NCBI GenBank assembly: GCA_965279285.1
Contig: OZ257148.1
Span: 2,170,001 to 2,234,000 of the forward strand
DNA: 64,000 nt
Direction: 5' to 3'
DNA from: G965279335 sp965279285
GTDB lineage: Bacteria > Pseudomonadota > Gammaproteobacteria > DSM-16500
How positions within the stretch are numbered: position 1 is the stretch's first letter; the number at the start of each line of letters is the position of its first letter. A program made the translations under genes and the position numbers. The notes beneath the pieces are model-generated. The model saw only the letters and a list, made by a program, of their open reading frames with translations. It searched no databases and had not been told where the DNA came from. Below, in pieces: positions 56,401 through 63,612 of the stretch.

Positions 56401-57123
56401 ATGAGCCTATCACCCGACAGCACCGTCATGATATTTAGCAGCTTCTTAGTTGATAGGCAAAAAATTGATGCGCCATCTGCCGCCGGTCAGACTCGCACAA
56501 GCTCACAAAAAACGGATTCCTTAACGTCCACTAGCCCTAGTAATTTAAATCCAGAAAAAATTGACCCTGGCCGACAAGCTTGGGCAACTGCAAAAAAATT
56601 ACTAACTGATAGAGCAGGCGTGTTTAGTGAAATGGTTGCTCTGTACACTCAAAGAACACTCGCTAGAATTTTCTCTCTCAGTGACGAAACAAAAACATTA
56701 GAAATTACCGACTCTGCTCTCGGTAAACTACCTAAATCAGGTGAGAATAATCCAAACAAACAATTATCTGAACAACAAACAAAATTAAGAGAATCCCAAG
56801 TTCAGGTTGAGGGCACAATTAATCTCTTAAAAAACAATTCAAAACTTGTTTTTGATGCACAAGACACTCAGTTTGCTAATCTAATAAAACTAGGTGCACT
56901 TAAATCAACTGAGGTAGCCAATAGCCAACCGGTTCGTAATCAAATAAAAAAAGAAAATGAAAATATTAAAAAAATCGATAACGAATGTAAGATTGTGGAA
57001 AAAAAGGGCTCTGAACTTTCTGTAGACGTTAGTAATTTTGCCAAACTTGTAAAAAAACGCGCGCCGGAACAAGTGATTGCCACCATGCAAGACCAGCAAA
57101 AAGGGACGAGAAAAGAACTGTAA
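56401..57123 (+). CDS. Hypothetical protein with coiled coil
   Basis: The 240-residue protein is not recognised. A Ser/Thr-rich N-terminus (to about 55) precedes a helical, Lys/Glu/Gln/Asn-rich body that looks like coiled coil (about 120-225). No signal peptide is seen. Weak GAG ribosome site. It is an isolated gene in an otherwise core region and compositionally like the other candidate effectors. Its stop and the following bases read GTAACTATCTGCG, close to a repeat terminus. Confidence 0.6.
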   Translation: MSLSPDSTVMIFSSFLVDRQKIDAPSAAGQTRTSSQKTDSLTSTSPSNLNPEKIDPGRQAWATAKKLLTDRAGVFSEMVALYTQRTLARIFSLSDETKTLEITDSALGKLPKSGENNPNKQLSEQQTKLRESQVQVEGTINLLKNNSKLVFDAQDTQFANLIKLGALKSTEVANSQPVRNQIKKENENIKKIDNECKIVEKKGSELSVDVSNFAKLVKKRAPEQVIATMQDQQKGTRKEL

Positions 57124-57175
57124 CTATCTGCGAAAATAAAGCAATAAACACTGCTTACTTTGCTAGTATTTACTG

Positions 57176-57327
57176 GTAACTATTCAGCGGCCAGGGAGCA
57201 CGTGAGCGTATAGCTTAAAATGCCGCTCCAAGCGAAACATCCCTGTTTTAGGCTTGCCATCCATGGCAAGCAAGTCGCTTTATTTTAAGCTATACGCTCA
57301 CGTGCTCCCTGGCCGCTGAATAGTTAC
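57176..57327. repeat. Family B hairpin element (R18), full length
   Basis: GTAACTATTCAGCGGCCAGG to CCTGGCCGCTGAATAGTTAC. Arm GAGCACGTGAGCGTATAGCT is exactly complementary to the right arm around the conserved core (one base change, TGCCG for TACCG). Confidence 0.93.
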
Positions 57328-57346
57328 ATTTATTGCTCTTAAATTA

Positions 57347-57505
57347 TTAAACAACTCCCAACAGCAATAAAATAATTAAAATTAATAACAGAGCCCCTAT
57401 CCCCCCGCTTGGTCCATACCCCCAGCTTTTACTGTGTGGCCACAAGGGTACCACGCCAAGCAACATCAAGATCAATATGATAATTAACAGTGTTGAAATA
57501 GTCAT
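57347..57505 (-). CDS. Small membrane protein, DUF3309
   Basis: The 52-residue protein has two hydrophobic stretches (ISTLLIIILILMLLGVVP and GIGALLLILIILLLLGVV) joined by a Trp/Gly/Pro turn (WPHSKSWGYGPSG). This is the DUF3309 pattern. AGGAG precedes ATG 57505. It lies with DUF1328 and CsbD genes, a set often linked with stationary-phase or envelope stress. Confidence 0.8.
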   Translation of the reverse strand: MTISTLLIIILILMLLGVVPLWPHSKSWGYGPSGGIGALLLILIILLLLGVV

Positions 57506-57644
57506 ATATTCTCCTTCTATGCCTGTGAATATGCCACAGCACAACTATCAGTATACCCCGATTAATTACCCAAAACGCATGACAAAAAGCCTAAAGCATT
57601 AATGCAATGATTATATTTAGAAAATAAATATTTTTTATTTTTTG

Positions 57645-57815
57645 CTATTCTTTTTTTACCAATGCCAGCATTAATACCAACATAATAATAAATAATACTA
57701 AAAATACCGTAAAAATAATTTTAGCAATACCGGCTGCTGCAACAGCTATTCCAGTAAATCCAAACAATCCAGCCACGATAGAAATTAACAGAAAAATCAA
57801 TGCCCATTTCAACAT
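57645..57815 (-). CDS. Small membrane protein, DUF1328 (first copy)
   Basis: The 56-residue protein begins MLKWALIFLLISIVAGLFGF, continues TGIAVAAAGIAKIIF and ends in a hydrophobic helix plus KKE. This is the YtjA/DUF1328 family. GGGG precedes ATG 57815. It is divergent from a second copy at 57973, across about 157 bp. Confidence 0.88.
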   Translation of the reverse strand: MLKWALIFLLISIVAGLFGFTGIAVAAAGIAKIIFTVFLVLFIIMLVLMLALVKKE

Positions 57816-57972
57816 AAGTCCCCCCGTTAAAATAGTATCGTTAGTTTTATTGAGTATAACATATTCTAGACCCTACGGGGTATTACTTACTCTCTGCGGG
57901 TCTTCCACCTATTGAGTTTAACTTACTCTTGATCAAATAATAATAGTTCTTCAATTAAAAAGGATGCTCCCT

Positions 57973-58137
57973 ATGTTGCAGTGGGTACTAACATTTCTAA
58001 TCGTTGCAATCATTGCTGGCTTACTAGGATTCACAGGGATAGCTGTCGCAGCATCACAAATTGCAAAAATTATTTTCTTCATTTTTATTGTTTTATTTTT
58101 AGTATCGCTCGTAATGCATTTATTTAGACGCTCTTAA
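57973..58137 (+). CDS. Small membrane protein, DUF1328 (second copy)
   Basis: The 54-residue protein has the same layout as its divergent neighbour (WVLTFLIVAIIAGLLGFTG, then IAVAASQIAKIIFF). AAGGA lies about 9 nt upstream of ATG 57973. The CsbD gene follows 29 bp later and probably shares the transcript. Confidence 0.88.
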   Translation: MLQWVLTFLIVAIIAGLLGFTGIAVAASQIAKIIFFIFIVLFLVSLVMHLFRRS

Positions 58138-58166
58138 CTTTGTTAACTTACTACAAGGAGATTGTT

Positions 58167-58388
58167 ATGAATAAAGATATCATCAAGGGTCGTTGGAAAG
58201 AAATCAAAGGCAAAGTAAAACAACAATGGGGAAAGTTCACTGATGATGAAGTCACTCAAATGAATGGCACGTATGAAGAGCTTACGGGAAGATTACAAAA
58301 AAGATATGGCTACCGAGAAGATCAAGCAAAAAAAGAAATTGATATGTTCATCAATAAAAACGGCTGGGGCGATCACGACGACGTATAA
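58167..58388 (+). CDS. CsbD family stress protein
   Basis: The 73-residue hydrophilic protein has the CsbD core IIKGRWKEIKGKVKQQWGKF near residue 4 and the repeat-like GTYEELTGRLQKRYG near 33. CsbD proteins are stress-induced and of unknown mechanism. ATG 58167 has AAGGAG 6 nt upstream; the upstream TTG/ATG frame is not needed. Confidence 0.9.
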   Translation: MNKDIIKGRWKEIKGKVKQQWGKFTDDEVTQMNGTYEELTGRLQKRYGYREDQAKKEIDMFINKNGWGDHDDV

Positions 58389-58398
58389 AATAGATTAT

Positions 58399-58426
58399 TT
58401 TGCCCTCAATTATTTAGGGGCAAAAT
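58399..58426 (+). terminator. Hairpin after the CsbD gene
   Basis: TTTTGCCC and GGGCAAAA pair around an AT loop, 10 bp after the stop. A-rich before and T-poor after on the plus strand, so a moderate terminator candidate. Confidence 0.5.
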
Positions 58427-58427
58427 C

Positions 58428-58557
58428 GTAAATATTTAGCGACATGTCTAGATCCCGCGGACAAGCCGCGGGACGTTGGTGATTGTTAAATCGCAGTTTG
58501 TTATCCCAACGTCCCGCGGCTTGTCCGCGGGATCCAGACATGTCGCTGAATAGTTAC
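58428..58557. repeat. Family D palindromic element (R19), overlapping a stop codon
   Basis: GTAAATATTTAGCGACATGTCT to AGACATGTCGCTGAATAGTTAC. The arms hold CCCGCGGACAAGCCGCGGGACG and its complement, themselves internally palindromic, around an AT loop. The right GTAA gives the murJ stop on the minus strand (58554-58556). Only copy of this interior in the window. Confidence 0.9.
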
Positions 58558-60095
58558 ACCTGCCGTATTAATAAATCCCGCAAACGCAATCCTAACAACC
58601 AAAGACTACCAAAATAAATAACTACCGCTGAAACTAATAAAACCGTTAAATGCTCTACTCGCCACAATAAAGTTTGAACTATCCATTGCTGCAAATCACC
58701 AGCCATCCATTGCAAACAAATTCCCAAAATAATATTAGCAACAATTAATCTTAACGAAAAAAACCACCACCCTGCTCGCGGTTGATAAATATTTTTTGTC
58801 TGTAAATAATAAAATAACAACCCTGCATTCAATACAGCAGATAACGATGTTGCTAAGGCAATTCCTGCGTGTTTTAACGGCCAAATTAAAATGCCATTAA
58901 AAACCATATTAGCTACCATCGCTAAAATACCAATTTTCACGGGTGTACGCATATCTTGTTTCGCATAAAAACCTGCGGCTAAAATTTTTATTAACATAAA
59001 CGGTGCAATTCCAAGCGCAAACATAATTAAACTTTTACGCGTCATCATAACTGCTCTGCCATCAAAGTGACCGTGTTGAAATAAGGTACTTAACAAAGGC
59101 CCCGAGATAACAGCAAATATCACTGCCGCAGGCAAACCTACTAACAACACACATCGCAAAGCCCAATCAATAGTTAAAGAAAAATCTTCATTTGCTTGTG
59201 TTGCATGATGTCGCGACAAATGTGGCAAGATGACGGTTGTGATTGCAACTCCAATCACCCCCAAAGGAAATTCCATCAAACGATCTGAGTAATAAATCCA
59301 TGACACACTACCCACAACTAATAATGAAGCAAATACTGAATCGAGTAATAAATTAATTTGCGAAACTGACACACCAAATAATGCTGGCATCATCAAGCGC
59401 AATACTCTTTTTACCCCCGGGTCACGAAAACTAATTTTAGGCCGCGGCAATAACTGTAGTTTGTTTAAAAATGGCCATTGAAAAACCCATTGCACAACGC
59501 CGCCAACAAACACCCCCCATGCCAATCCAATAATAGGCGTATGCAAATGCGGCGACAACCAAATAGCTGCCGCTATCATACAAATATTTAAAAATACTGG
59601 CGTAAAAGCAGCAACCCAAAAACGATTATAGGTATTCATCACCGCACCTGAAAAAGCGGTCATGGAAATTAAAAATAAATACGGAAACGTGACACGAAGC
59701 ATAGTCACGGCAAGATCAAATCGTTCACCATCGGCCGCAAATCCAGGCGCAAAGATTCGGACAATGAGTGGCGCAAAAACCACACCGACGATACTCACCC
59801 CCAACAAAATAAAACCCAGGGTGCCTGAAATAGCATCAATAAAGCTTTTTACTTCAGCATAAGATTGTTTTTTTTGATATTCCGACAAAACCGGCACAAA
59901 AGCTTGGGCAAACGAACCCTCAGCAAATAAACGCCGTAATAAATTAGGAATACGAAACGCTACAGAAAAAGCATCAAACGCTGCACCCGCACCAAAAATT
60001 TGCGCAGTTACCATATCGCGGATAAAGCCTAATATGCGGGAAATCATGGTCATACCAGAAACAATAGAAGTAGACTTAAATAGGCTTTTGCTCAT
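58554..60095 (-). CDS. murJ: Lipid II flippase MurJ
   Basis: MurJ moves the peptidoglycan precursor lipid II across the inner membrane. The 513-residue protein has about 14 membrane segments and the MVF-family start STSIVSGMTMISRILGFIRD, with RIPNLLRRLFAEGSFAQAFV near residue 48 carrying the essential Arg residues. It is divergent from rpsT. The TAA stop is provided by element R19. Confidence 0.95.
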   Translation of the reverse strand: MSKSLFKSTSIVSGMTMISRILGFIRDMVTAQIFGAGAAFDAFSVAFRIPNLLRRLFAEGSFAQAFVPVLSEYQKKQSYAEVKSFIDAISGTLGFILLGVSIVGVVFAPLIVRIFAPGFAADGERFDLAVTMLRVTFPYLFLISMTAFSGAVMNTYNRFWVAAFTPVFLNICMIAAAIWLSPHLHTPIIGLAWGVFVGGVVQWVFQWPFLNKLQLLPRPKISFRDPGVKRVLRLMMPALFGVSVSQINLLLDSVFASLLVVGSVSWIYYSDRLMEFPLGVIGVAITTVILPHLSRHHATQANEDFSLTIDWALRCVLLVGLPAAVIFAVISGPLLSTLFQHGHFDGRAVMMTRKSLIMFALGIAPFMLIKILAAGFYAKQDMRTPVKIGILAMVANMVFNGILIWPLKHAGIALATSLSAVLNAGLLFYYLQTKNIYQPRAGWWFFSLRLIVANIILGICLQWMAGDLQQWIVQTLLWRVEHLTVLLVSAVVIYFGSLWLLGLRLRDLLIRQV

Positions 60096-60168
60096 ATGCC
60101 ATCATCAGATTAATTAAGAAATGTTATCCTACCACAATATAATTTTGGGCTAAATCTTTAATCAAAAA

Positions 60169-60197
60169 TTGACAATGCCGAAAGAACTCGGCATATT
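60169..60197 (+). promoter_or_regulatory. Promoter of rpsT with a hairpin between -35 and -10
   Basis: A consensus TTGACA (60169-60174) and CATATT (60192-60197) are 17 bp apart. The spacer contains a perfect 7-bp inverted repeat (ATGCCGA / TCGGCAT, 60175-60194) that could be an operator. Confidence 0.6.
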
Positions 60198-60238
60198 AGC
60201 ACCCTTTCGTAAGATAAACAGATTGTTGGAGGAATCCC

Positions 60239-60553
60239 TTGGCTAATATTAAATCAGCTAAAAAACGTGCCCGTCAGGCAGAAAAACATCGTCGCCATAA
60301 TGCGAGCATGCGCTCCATGGTACGTACCTATATTAAAAAAGTTGTTACTGCCATTGCAGCGAATGACAAAAAACTAGCTGAAGAATCACTCAAAGAAGCT
60401 TTCCCTGTAATAGATCGCATGGCAAATAAAGGTTTGTTGCACAAAAATAAAGCGGCACGTCATAAAAGCCGACTAACCCATCAAATTAAATTGATGTCAG
60501 GTGAAGTAGTAGCTAAAGCTAAAACAAGTAAGGCAAAAGCGAAGACAGCTTAA
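60239..60553 (+). CDS. rpsT: 30S ribosomal protein S20
   Basis: S20 binds 16S rRNA early in 30S assembly. The 104-residue basic protein has ANIKSAKKRARQAEKHRRHN and RMANKGLLHKNKAARHKSRL, diagnostic for S20. It is longer than the 87 residues usual in gammaproteobacteria, owing to an Ala/Lys-rich C-terminal tail. The start is TTG 60239 with GGAGG upstream; Escherichia coli rpsT also uses UUG, tied to autoregulation. Confidence 0.96.
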   Translation: MANIKSAKKRARQAEKHRRHNASMRSMVRTYIKKVVTAIAANDKKLAEESLKEAFPVIDRMANKGLLHKNKAARHKSRLTHQIKLMSGEVVAKAKTSKAKAKTA

Positions 60554-60564
60554 GCGTAACTGTC

Positions 60565-60633
60565 ATGTGTCATCCTGAGCGTAAGAGAGAGATCCTTCGC
60601 TACGCTCAGGATGACATAGCAGTCAGGATGACA
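60565..60633. repeat. TCATCCTGAGCG-type hairpin (family E)
   Basis: TGTCATCCTGAGCGTA is mirrored by TACGCTCAGGATGACA with a loop, followed by a further GTCAGGATGACA half. It lies in the convergent rpsT-obg gap and may end both transcripts. Confidence 0.7.
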
Positions 60634-60659
60634 CCGTACACTCAGGAATAACAGCACAC

Positions 60660-61694
60660 CTAATTATCTGTACTGATTGGATCTTGATTTAACTCTTCTA
60701 AATACTGCATAGCAGCCTGCATTAAACCCTCTGTTCCTGCGTGACTTAAGCCAGAAATTCGGAATACTTTACCCTTCCATCGCAGACGTTTTACTATATC
60801 TTTACAAACAGCATCGATATCCTCATCCGCCAATAAATCCACTTTATTGAGCACCAGCCACCGCTCTTTTTCCATTAATTCAGGATTAAAACTTTCTAAT
60901 TCTTTTGAAATTGCCTTAAATTGTTTCACCGGATCGCCGCCATCAAACGGTGCAACATCCACCATATGAAACAATAACCGAGTTCGCATCACATGCCGTA
61001 AAAAACGCACACCAAGACCAGCGCCCTCTGCCGCACCTTCAATCAGGCCAGGAATATCTGCGATGACAAAACTTTGATCTTGAGCAACCCGTACCACTCC
61101 CAAATTAGGATGAAGAGTCGTAAACGGATAATCTGCAACTTTAGGTCGTGCTGCAGAGACAGCATGAATTAGCGTTGATTTTCCTGCATTCGGCATACCG
61201 ACTAAACCTACATCAGCTAGTACTTTTAATTCTAACCTTAAATTTCTTTTTTCGCCTGGAGAACCTGGAATTGTTCGTTGCGGCGATCGATTCACACTGC
61301 TTTTAAATTTAGCGTTCCCTACACCATGTCTACCCCCTTGGGCTACACACATTTGTTGTGTATTTTCAGCAAGGTCAACAATGAGCTCGTCGGTATCTTC
61401 ATCATAAACCATCGTCCCAACAGGAACGCGCAAGACCATATCCGGACCAGCTTTCCCACTACAATCACGGCCACGGCCTTTCTCACCATTTTTAGCTTGA
61501 AACCGCTTAACAAAACGGTAGTCAACTAAGGTATTAAGCCCTTCATCCGCTTCTATGATGACGCTGCCACCATCCCCCCCATTACCACCATCAGGGCCGC
61601 CTAGTGCCATAAATTTCAAGCGTAGAAAGCTACAACAGCCATTACCGCCATCGCCAGCCTCTACTCGAATTCTTGCCTCATCAATAAACTTCAT
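60660..61694 (-). CDS. obgE: GTPase ObgE/CgtA
   Basis: Obg is a ribosome-associated GTPase active in late 50S assembly and stress. The 344-residue protein has the Gly-rich Obg fold (GGPDGGNGGDGGSVIIEADE near residue 33). The G domain has Walker A VGMPNAGKSTLIHAV near 166, ADIPGLIEGAAEGAGLG near 211 and NKVDLL near 284. It follows rpmA, with a terminator between. Confidence 0.96.
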   Translation of the reverse strand: MKFIDEARIRVEAGDGGNGCCSFLRLKFMALGGPDGGNGGDGGSVIIEADEGLNTLVDYRFVKRFQAKNGEKGRGRDCSGKAGPDMVLRVPVGTMVYDEDTDELIVDLAENTQQMCVAQGGRHGVGNAKFKSSVNRSPQRTIPGSPGEKRNLRLELKVLADVGLVGMPNAGKSTLIHAVSAARPKVADYPFTTLHPNLGVVRVAQDQSFVIADIPGLIEGAAEGAGLGVRFLRHVMRTRLLFHMVDVAPFDGGDPVKQFKAISKELESFNPELMEKERWLVLNKVDLLADEDIDAVCKDIVKRLRWKGKVFRISGLSHAGTEGLMQAAMQYLEELNQDPISTDN

Positions 61695-61711
61695 AATCGT
61701 TCCGCAGTGTA

Positions 61712-61748
61712 TAAAAAAAAGCCTAGCTTATGACAGCGAGGCTTTTTT
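61712..61748 (-). terminator. Rho-independent terminator between rpmA and obgE
   Basis: On the minus strand AAAAAAGCCTCG and CTAGGCTTTTTT pair around a loop and run into T. Transcription into obgE would need readthrough or its own promoter. Confidence 0.88.
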
Positions 61749-61772
61749 AGAAAAATAACGATTTAAAATAGC

Positions 61773-62045
61773 TTATGCAGCAGCCGTATCAATTGGCTCA
61801 ATGCTAACACAACGCTTATTTAAACGACCTTTGTAGCCAAATACGATTTTACCTGGCTTCAAAGCATATAAGGTATGGTCTTTACCCATTCCAACATAAC
61901 GACCTGGATGATACTTGGTGCCACGTTGACGCAGAATAATCGTACCGGCATTGATGATTTGACCACCAGCGCGTTTTAGACCAAGGTACTTAGGTTTTGA
62001 ATCGCGGCCGTTACGCGTACTACCACCGGCTTTCTTATGTGCCAT
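61773..62045 (-). CDS. rpmA: 50S ribosomal protein L27
   Basis: The 90-residue basic protein has the L27 N-terminus AHKKAGGSTRNGRDSKPKYL, which reaches towards the peptidyl-transferase centre, and IILRQRGTKYHPGRYVGMGK. rplU ends 12 bp upstream; the pair is cotranscribed. Confidence 0.97.
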   Translation of the reverse strand: MAHKKAGGSTRNGRDSKPKYLGLKRAGGQIINAGTIILRQRGTKYHPGRYVGMGKDHTLYALKPGKIVFGYKGRLNKRCVSIEPIDTAAA

Positions 62046-62057
62046 TTCTCTCTCCCC

Positions 62058-62369
62058 TTAAGCAACAATTTGTTCAATTTTGACTTCAGTGTAATACTGT
62101 CTGTGACCCATTTGTTTTTTATGATGCTTACGGCGTCGAAACTTCACAATCAGCAATTTTTTATGCCGACCATGCTCAACTATCGTCGCTGTCACTTTTG
62201 CGCCTGTCACATAGGGTTTACCGATTTGAATATTATCACCATTAGAAATCATGAGAATATCATCAAAAGTGATGTTAGATCCGACTTCAGCGTCGATCTT
62301 CTCAAGCTTCAGGGTTTGACCTTCTTTCACGGTAAATTGCTTACTACCGCTGGTTATTACTGCATACAT
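62058..62369 (-). CDS. rplU: 50S ribosomal protein L21
   Basis: The 103-residue protein begins MYAVITSGSKQFTVKEGQTL and contains VTATIVEHGRHKKLLIVKFR, then RRKHHKKQMGHRQYYTEVKI, all typical of L21. ATG 62369 is chosen over an upstream extension to 62495 that is not L21-like. Confidence 0.97.
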   Translation of the reverse strand: MYAVITSGSKQFTVKEGQTLKLEKIDAEVGSNITFDDILMISNGDNIQIGKPYVTGAKVTATIVEHGRHKKLLIVKFRRRKHHKKQMGHRQYYTEVKIEQIVA

Positions 62370-62421
62370 TTTAAGTACTCCTATATTTATTCTATGTATA
62401 CGCACATTTTTGAAGATCGGC

Positions 62422-62450
62422 ATTATAGGGCACGAATCACCCAGATGCAA
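62422..62450 (-). promoter_or_regulatory. Promoter of rplU-rpmA
   Basis: On the minus strand TTGCAT and a perfect TATAAT are 17 bp apart, about 50 bp upstream of the rplU start. Confidence 0.6.
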
Positions 62451-62555
62451 GCAATAGCGCGGGATTTGATTTAAAAACTTGACAGCAATCCTCACAGGCG
62501 AATACGATCCTTACTTAGTAATTTACCCAATAAACTCATTGAGATACTTAACAGC

Positions 62556-63524
62556 ATGTCCCTAGACTCTATCCGCTCGGTGGTACAGCCTGACCTAGAA
62601 GCAGCAAATCAGTTTATCTCTACAGAGCTTAAATCTGATATTCCTTTGATCAATGAATTAGTTGATTACATTATTCAGTGTGGCGGCAAGCGGATTCGAC
62701 CTCTTATTGTTTTGCTATCAGCTAAAGCATTTAACCATACTCAAAATCATCATATTGAGTTGGCTGCTGCTATTGAATTAATTCACACTGCTACCTTATT
62801 ACATGATGATGTTGTTGATAGCTCCGCTTTGCGTCGCGGTCGAGATACTGCACACATGATTTGGGGTAGCGAAGCGAGCGTACTTGTCGGCGATTTTTTA
62901 TATTCGCGCGCCTTTCAGCTGATTGTTAAATTACAAAACTTAGAAATTCTGAATTTTTTTTCCAACGCCACCAATTTAATTGCTGAAGGTGAAATTTTAC
63001 AATTAATTAATTGTCACCAACCTGACACTACCGAAGCCGCTTATTTTGAAGTTATACATCGTAAGACCGCAAAATTATTTGAAGTAGCAGCACAAACGGG
63101 CACCGCTTTATCACCTTATACCACTGCACAAATGCATGCAATGCAACAATACGGTATGCAACTTGGCATTGCGTATCAACTCATTGATGATGCATTAGAT
63201 TATAGCTCTACTGCAGATGAAATGGGAAAAAACATGGGTGATGATTTAGCGGAAGGGAAACCAACATTGCCATTAATTTATGCGATGCAACAAGGCACTG
63301 CAGCTGAAACTAAGTTAATTCAAGAGGCCATTAAAACCGGCTCGAATGAGAAATTAGCTGATATTCTTGCTATTATTGAGTCAACTAAAGCAATTGCTTA
63401 TACGGCGAATGCTGCAAAAAAATATGTTCAGCAAGCCAATGTGTTATTAAAAAATATTCCCGAATCGCCTTATCGTGCTGCTTTGCATGATTTGGCGGAG
63501 TTTGTTGTAGAACGGAGTTATTAA
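62556..63524 (+). CDS. ispB: Octaprenyl (polyprenyl) diphosphate synthase
   Basis: IspB builds the side chain of ubiquinone. The 322-residue trans-prenyltransferase has GGKRIRPLIVLLSAKAF near residue 43, first Asp-rich motif LLHDDVVDSSALRRGRDTAH near 86 and second YQLIDDALDYSS near 213. It is divergent from rplU-rpmA, the usual arrangement. Chain length cannot be read from sequence alone. Confidence 0.94.
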   Translation: MSLDSIRSVVQPDLEAANQFISTELKSDIPLINELVDYIIQCGGKRIRPLIVLLSAKAFNHTQNHHIELAAAIELIHTATLLHDDVVDSSALRRGRDTAHMIWGSEASVLVGDFLYSRAFQLIVKLQNLEILNFFSNATNLIAEGEILQLINCHQPDTTEAAYFEVIHRKTAKLFEVAAQTGTALSPYTTAQMHAMQQYGMQLGIAYQLIDDALDYSSTADEMGKNMGDDLAEGKPTLPLIYAMQQGTAAETKLIQEAIKTGSNEKLADILAIIESTKAIAYTANAAKKYVQQANVLLKNIPESPYRAALHDLAEFVVERSY

Positions 63525-63535
63525 GCTTAAATTAG

Positions 63536-63612
63536 CGGGGTGTAGCTCAGCTTGGTAGAGCACTGCCTTCGGGAGGCAGGGGCCGCAAGTTCGAATCTTG
63601 TCACCCCGACCA
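63536..63612 (+). tRNA. tRNA-Pro (anticodon CGG)
   Basis: Acceptor CGGGGTG pairs with CACCCCG, and CCA is encoded. Anticodon stem-loop CTGCC-TTCGGGA-GGCAG gives CGG, reading CCG. T arm AAGTTCGAATCTT. It starts 11 bp after the ispB stop. Confidence 0.96.

Noticed and set aside
1000..58557. CRISPR array as an explanation for the many repeats
   Set aside because: The repeats are dispersed between genes, palindromic over 100-150 bp and not arranged with regular spacers; no cas genes.
62037..62474. 145-codon ORF opposite rplU
   Set aside because: Antisense to ribosomal protein L21 and its leader; no independent support.
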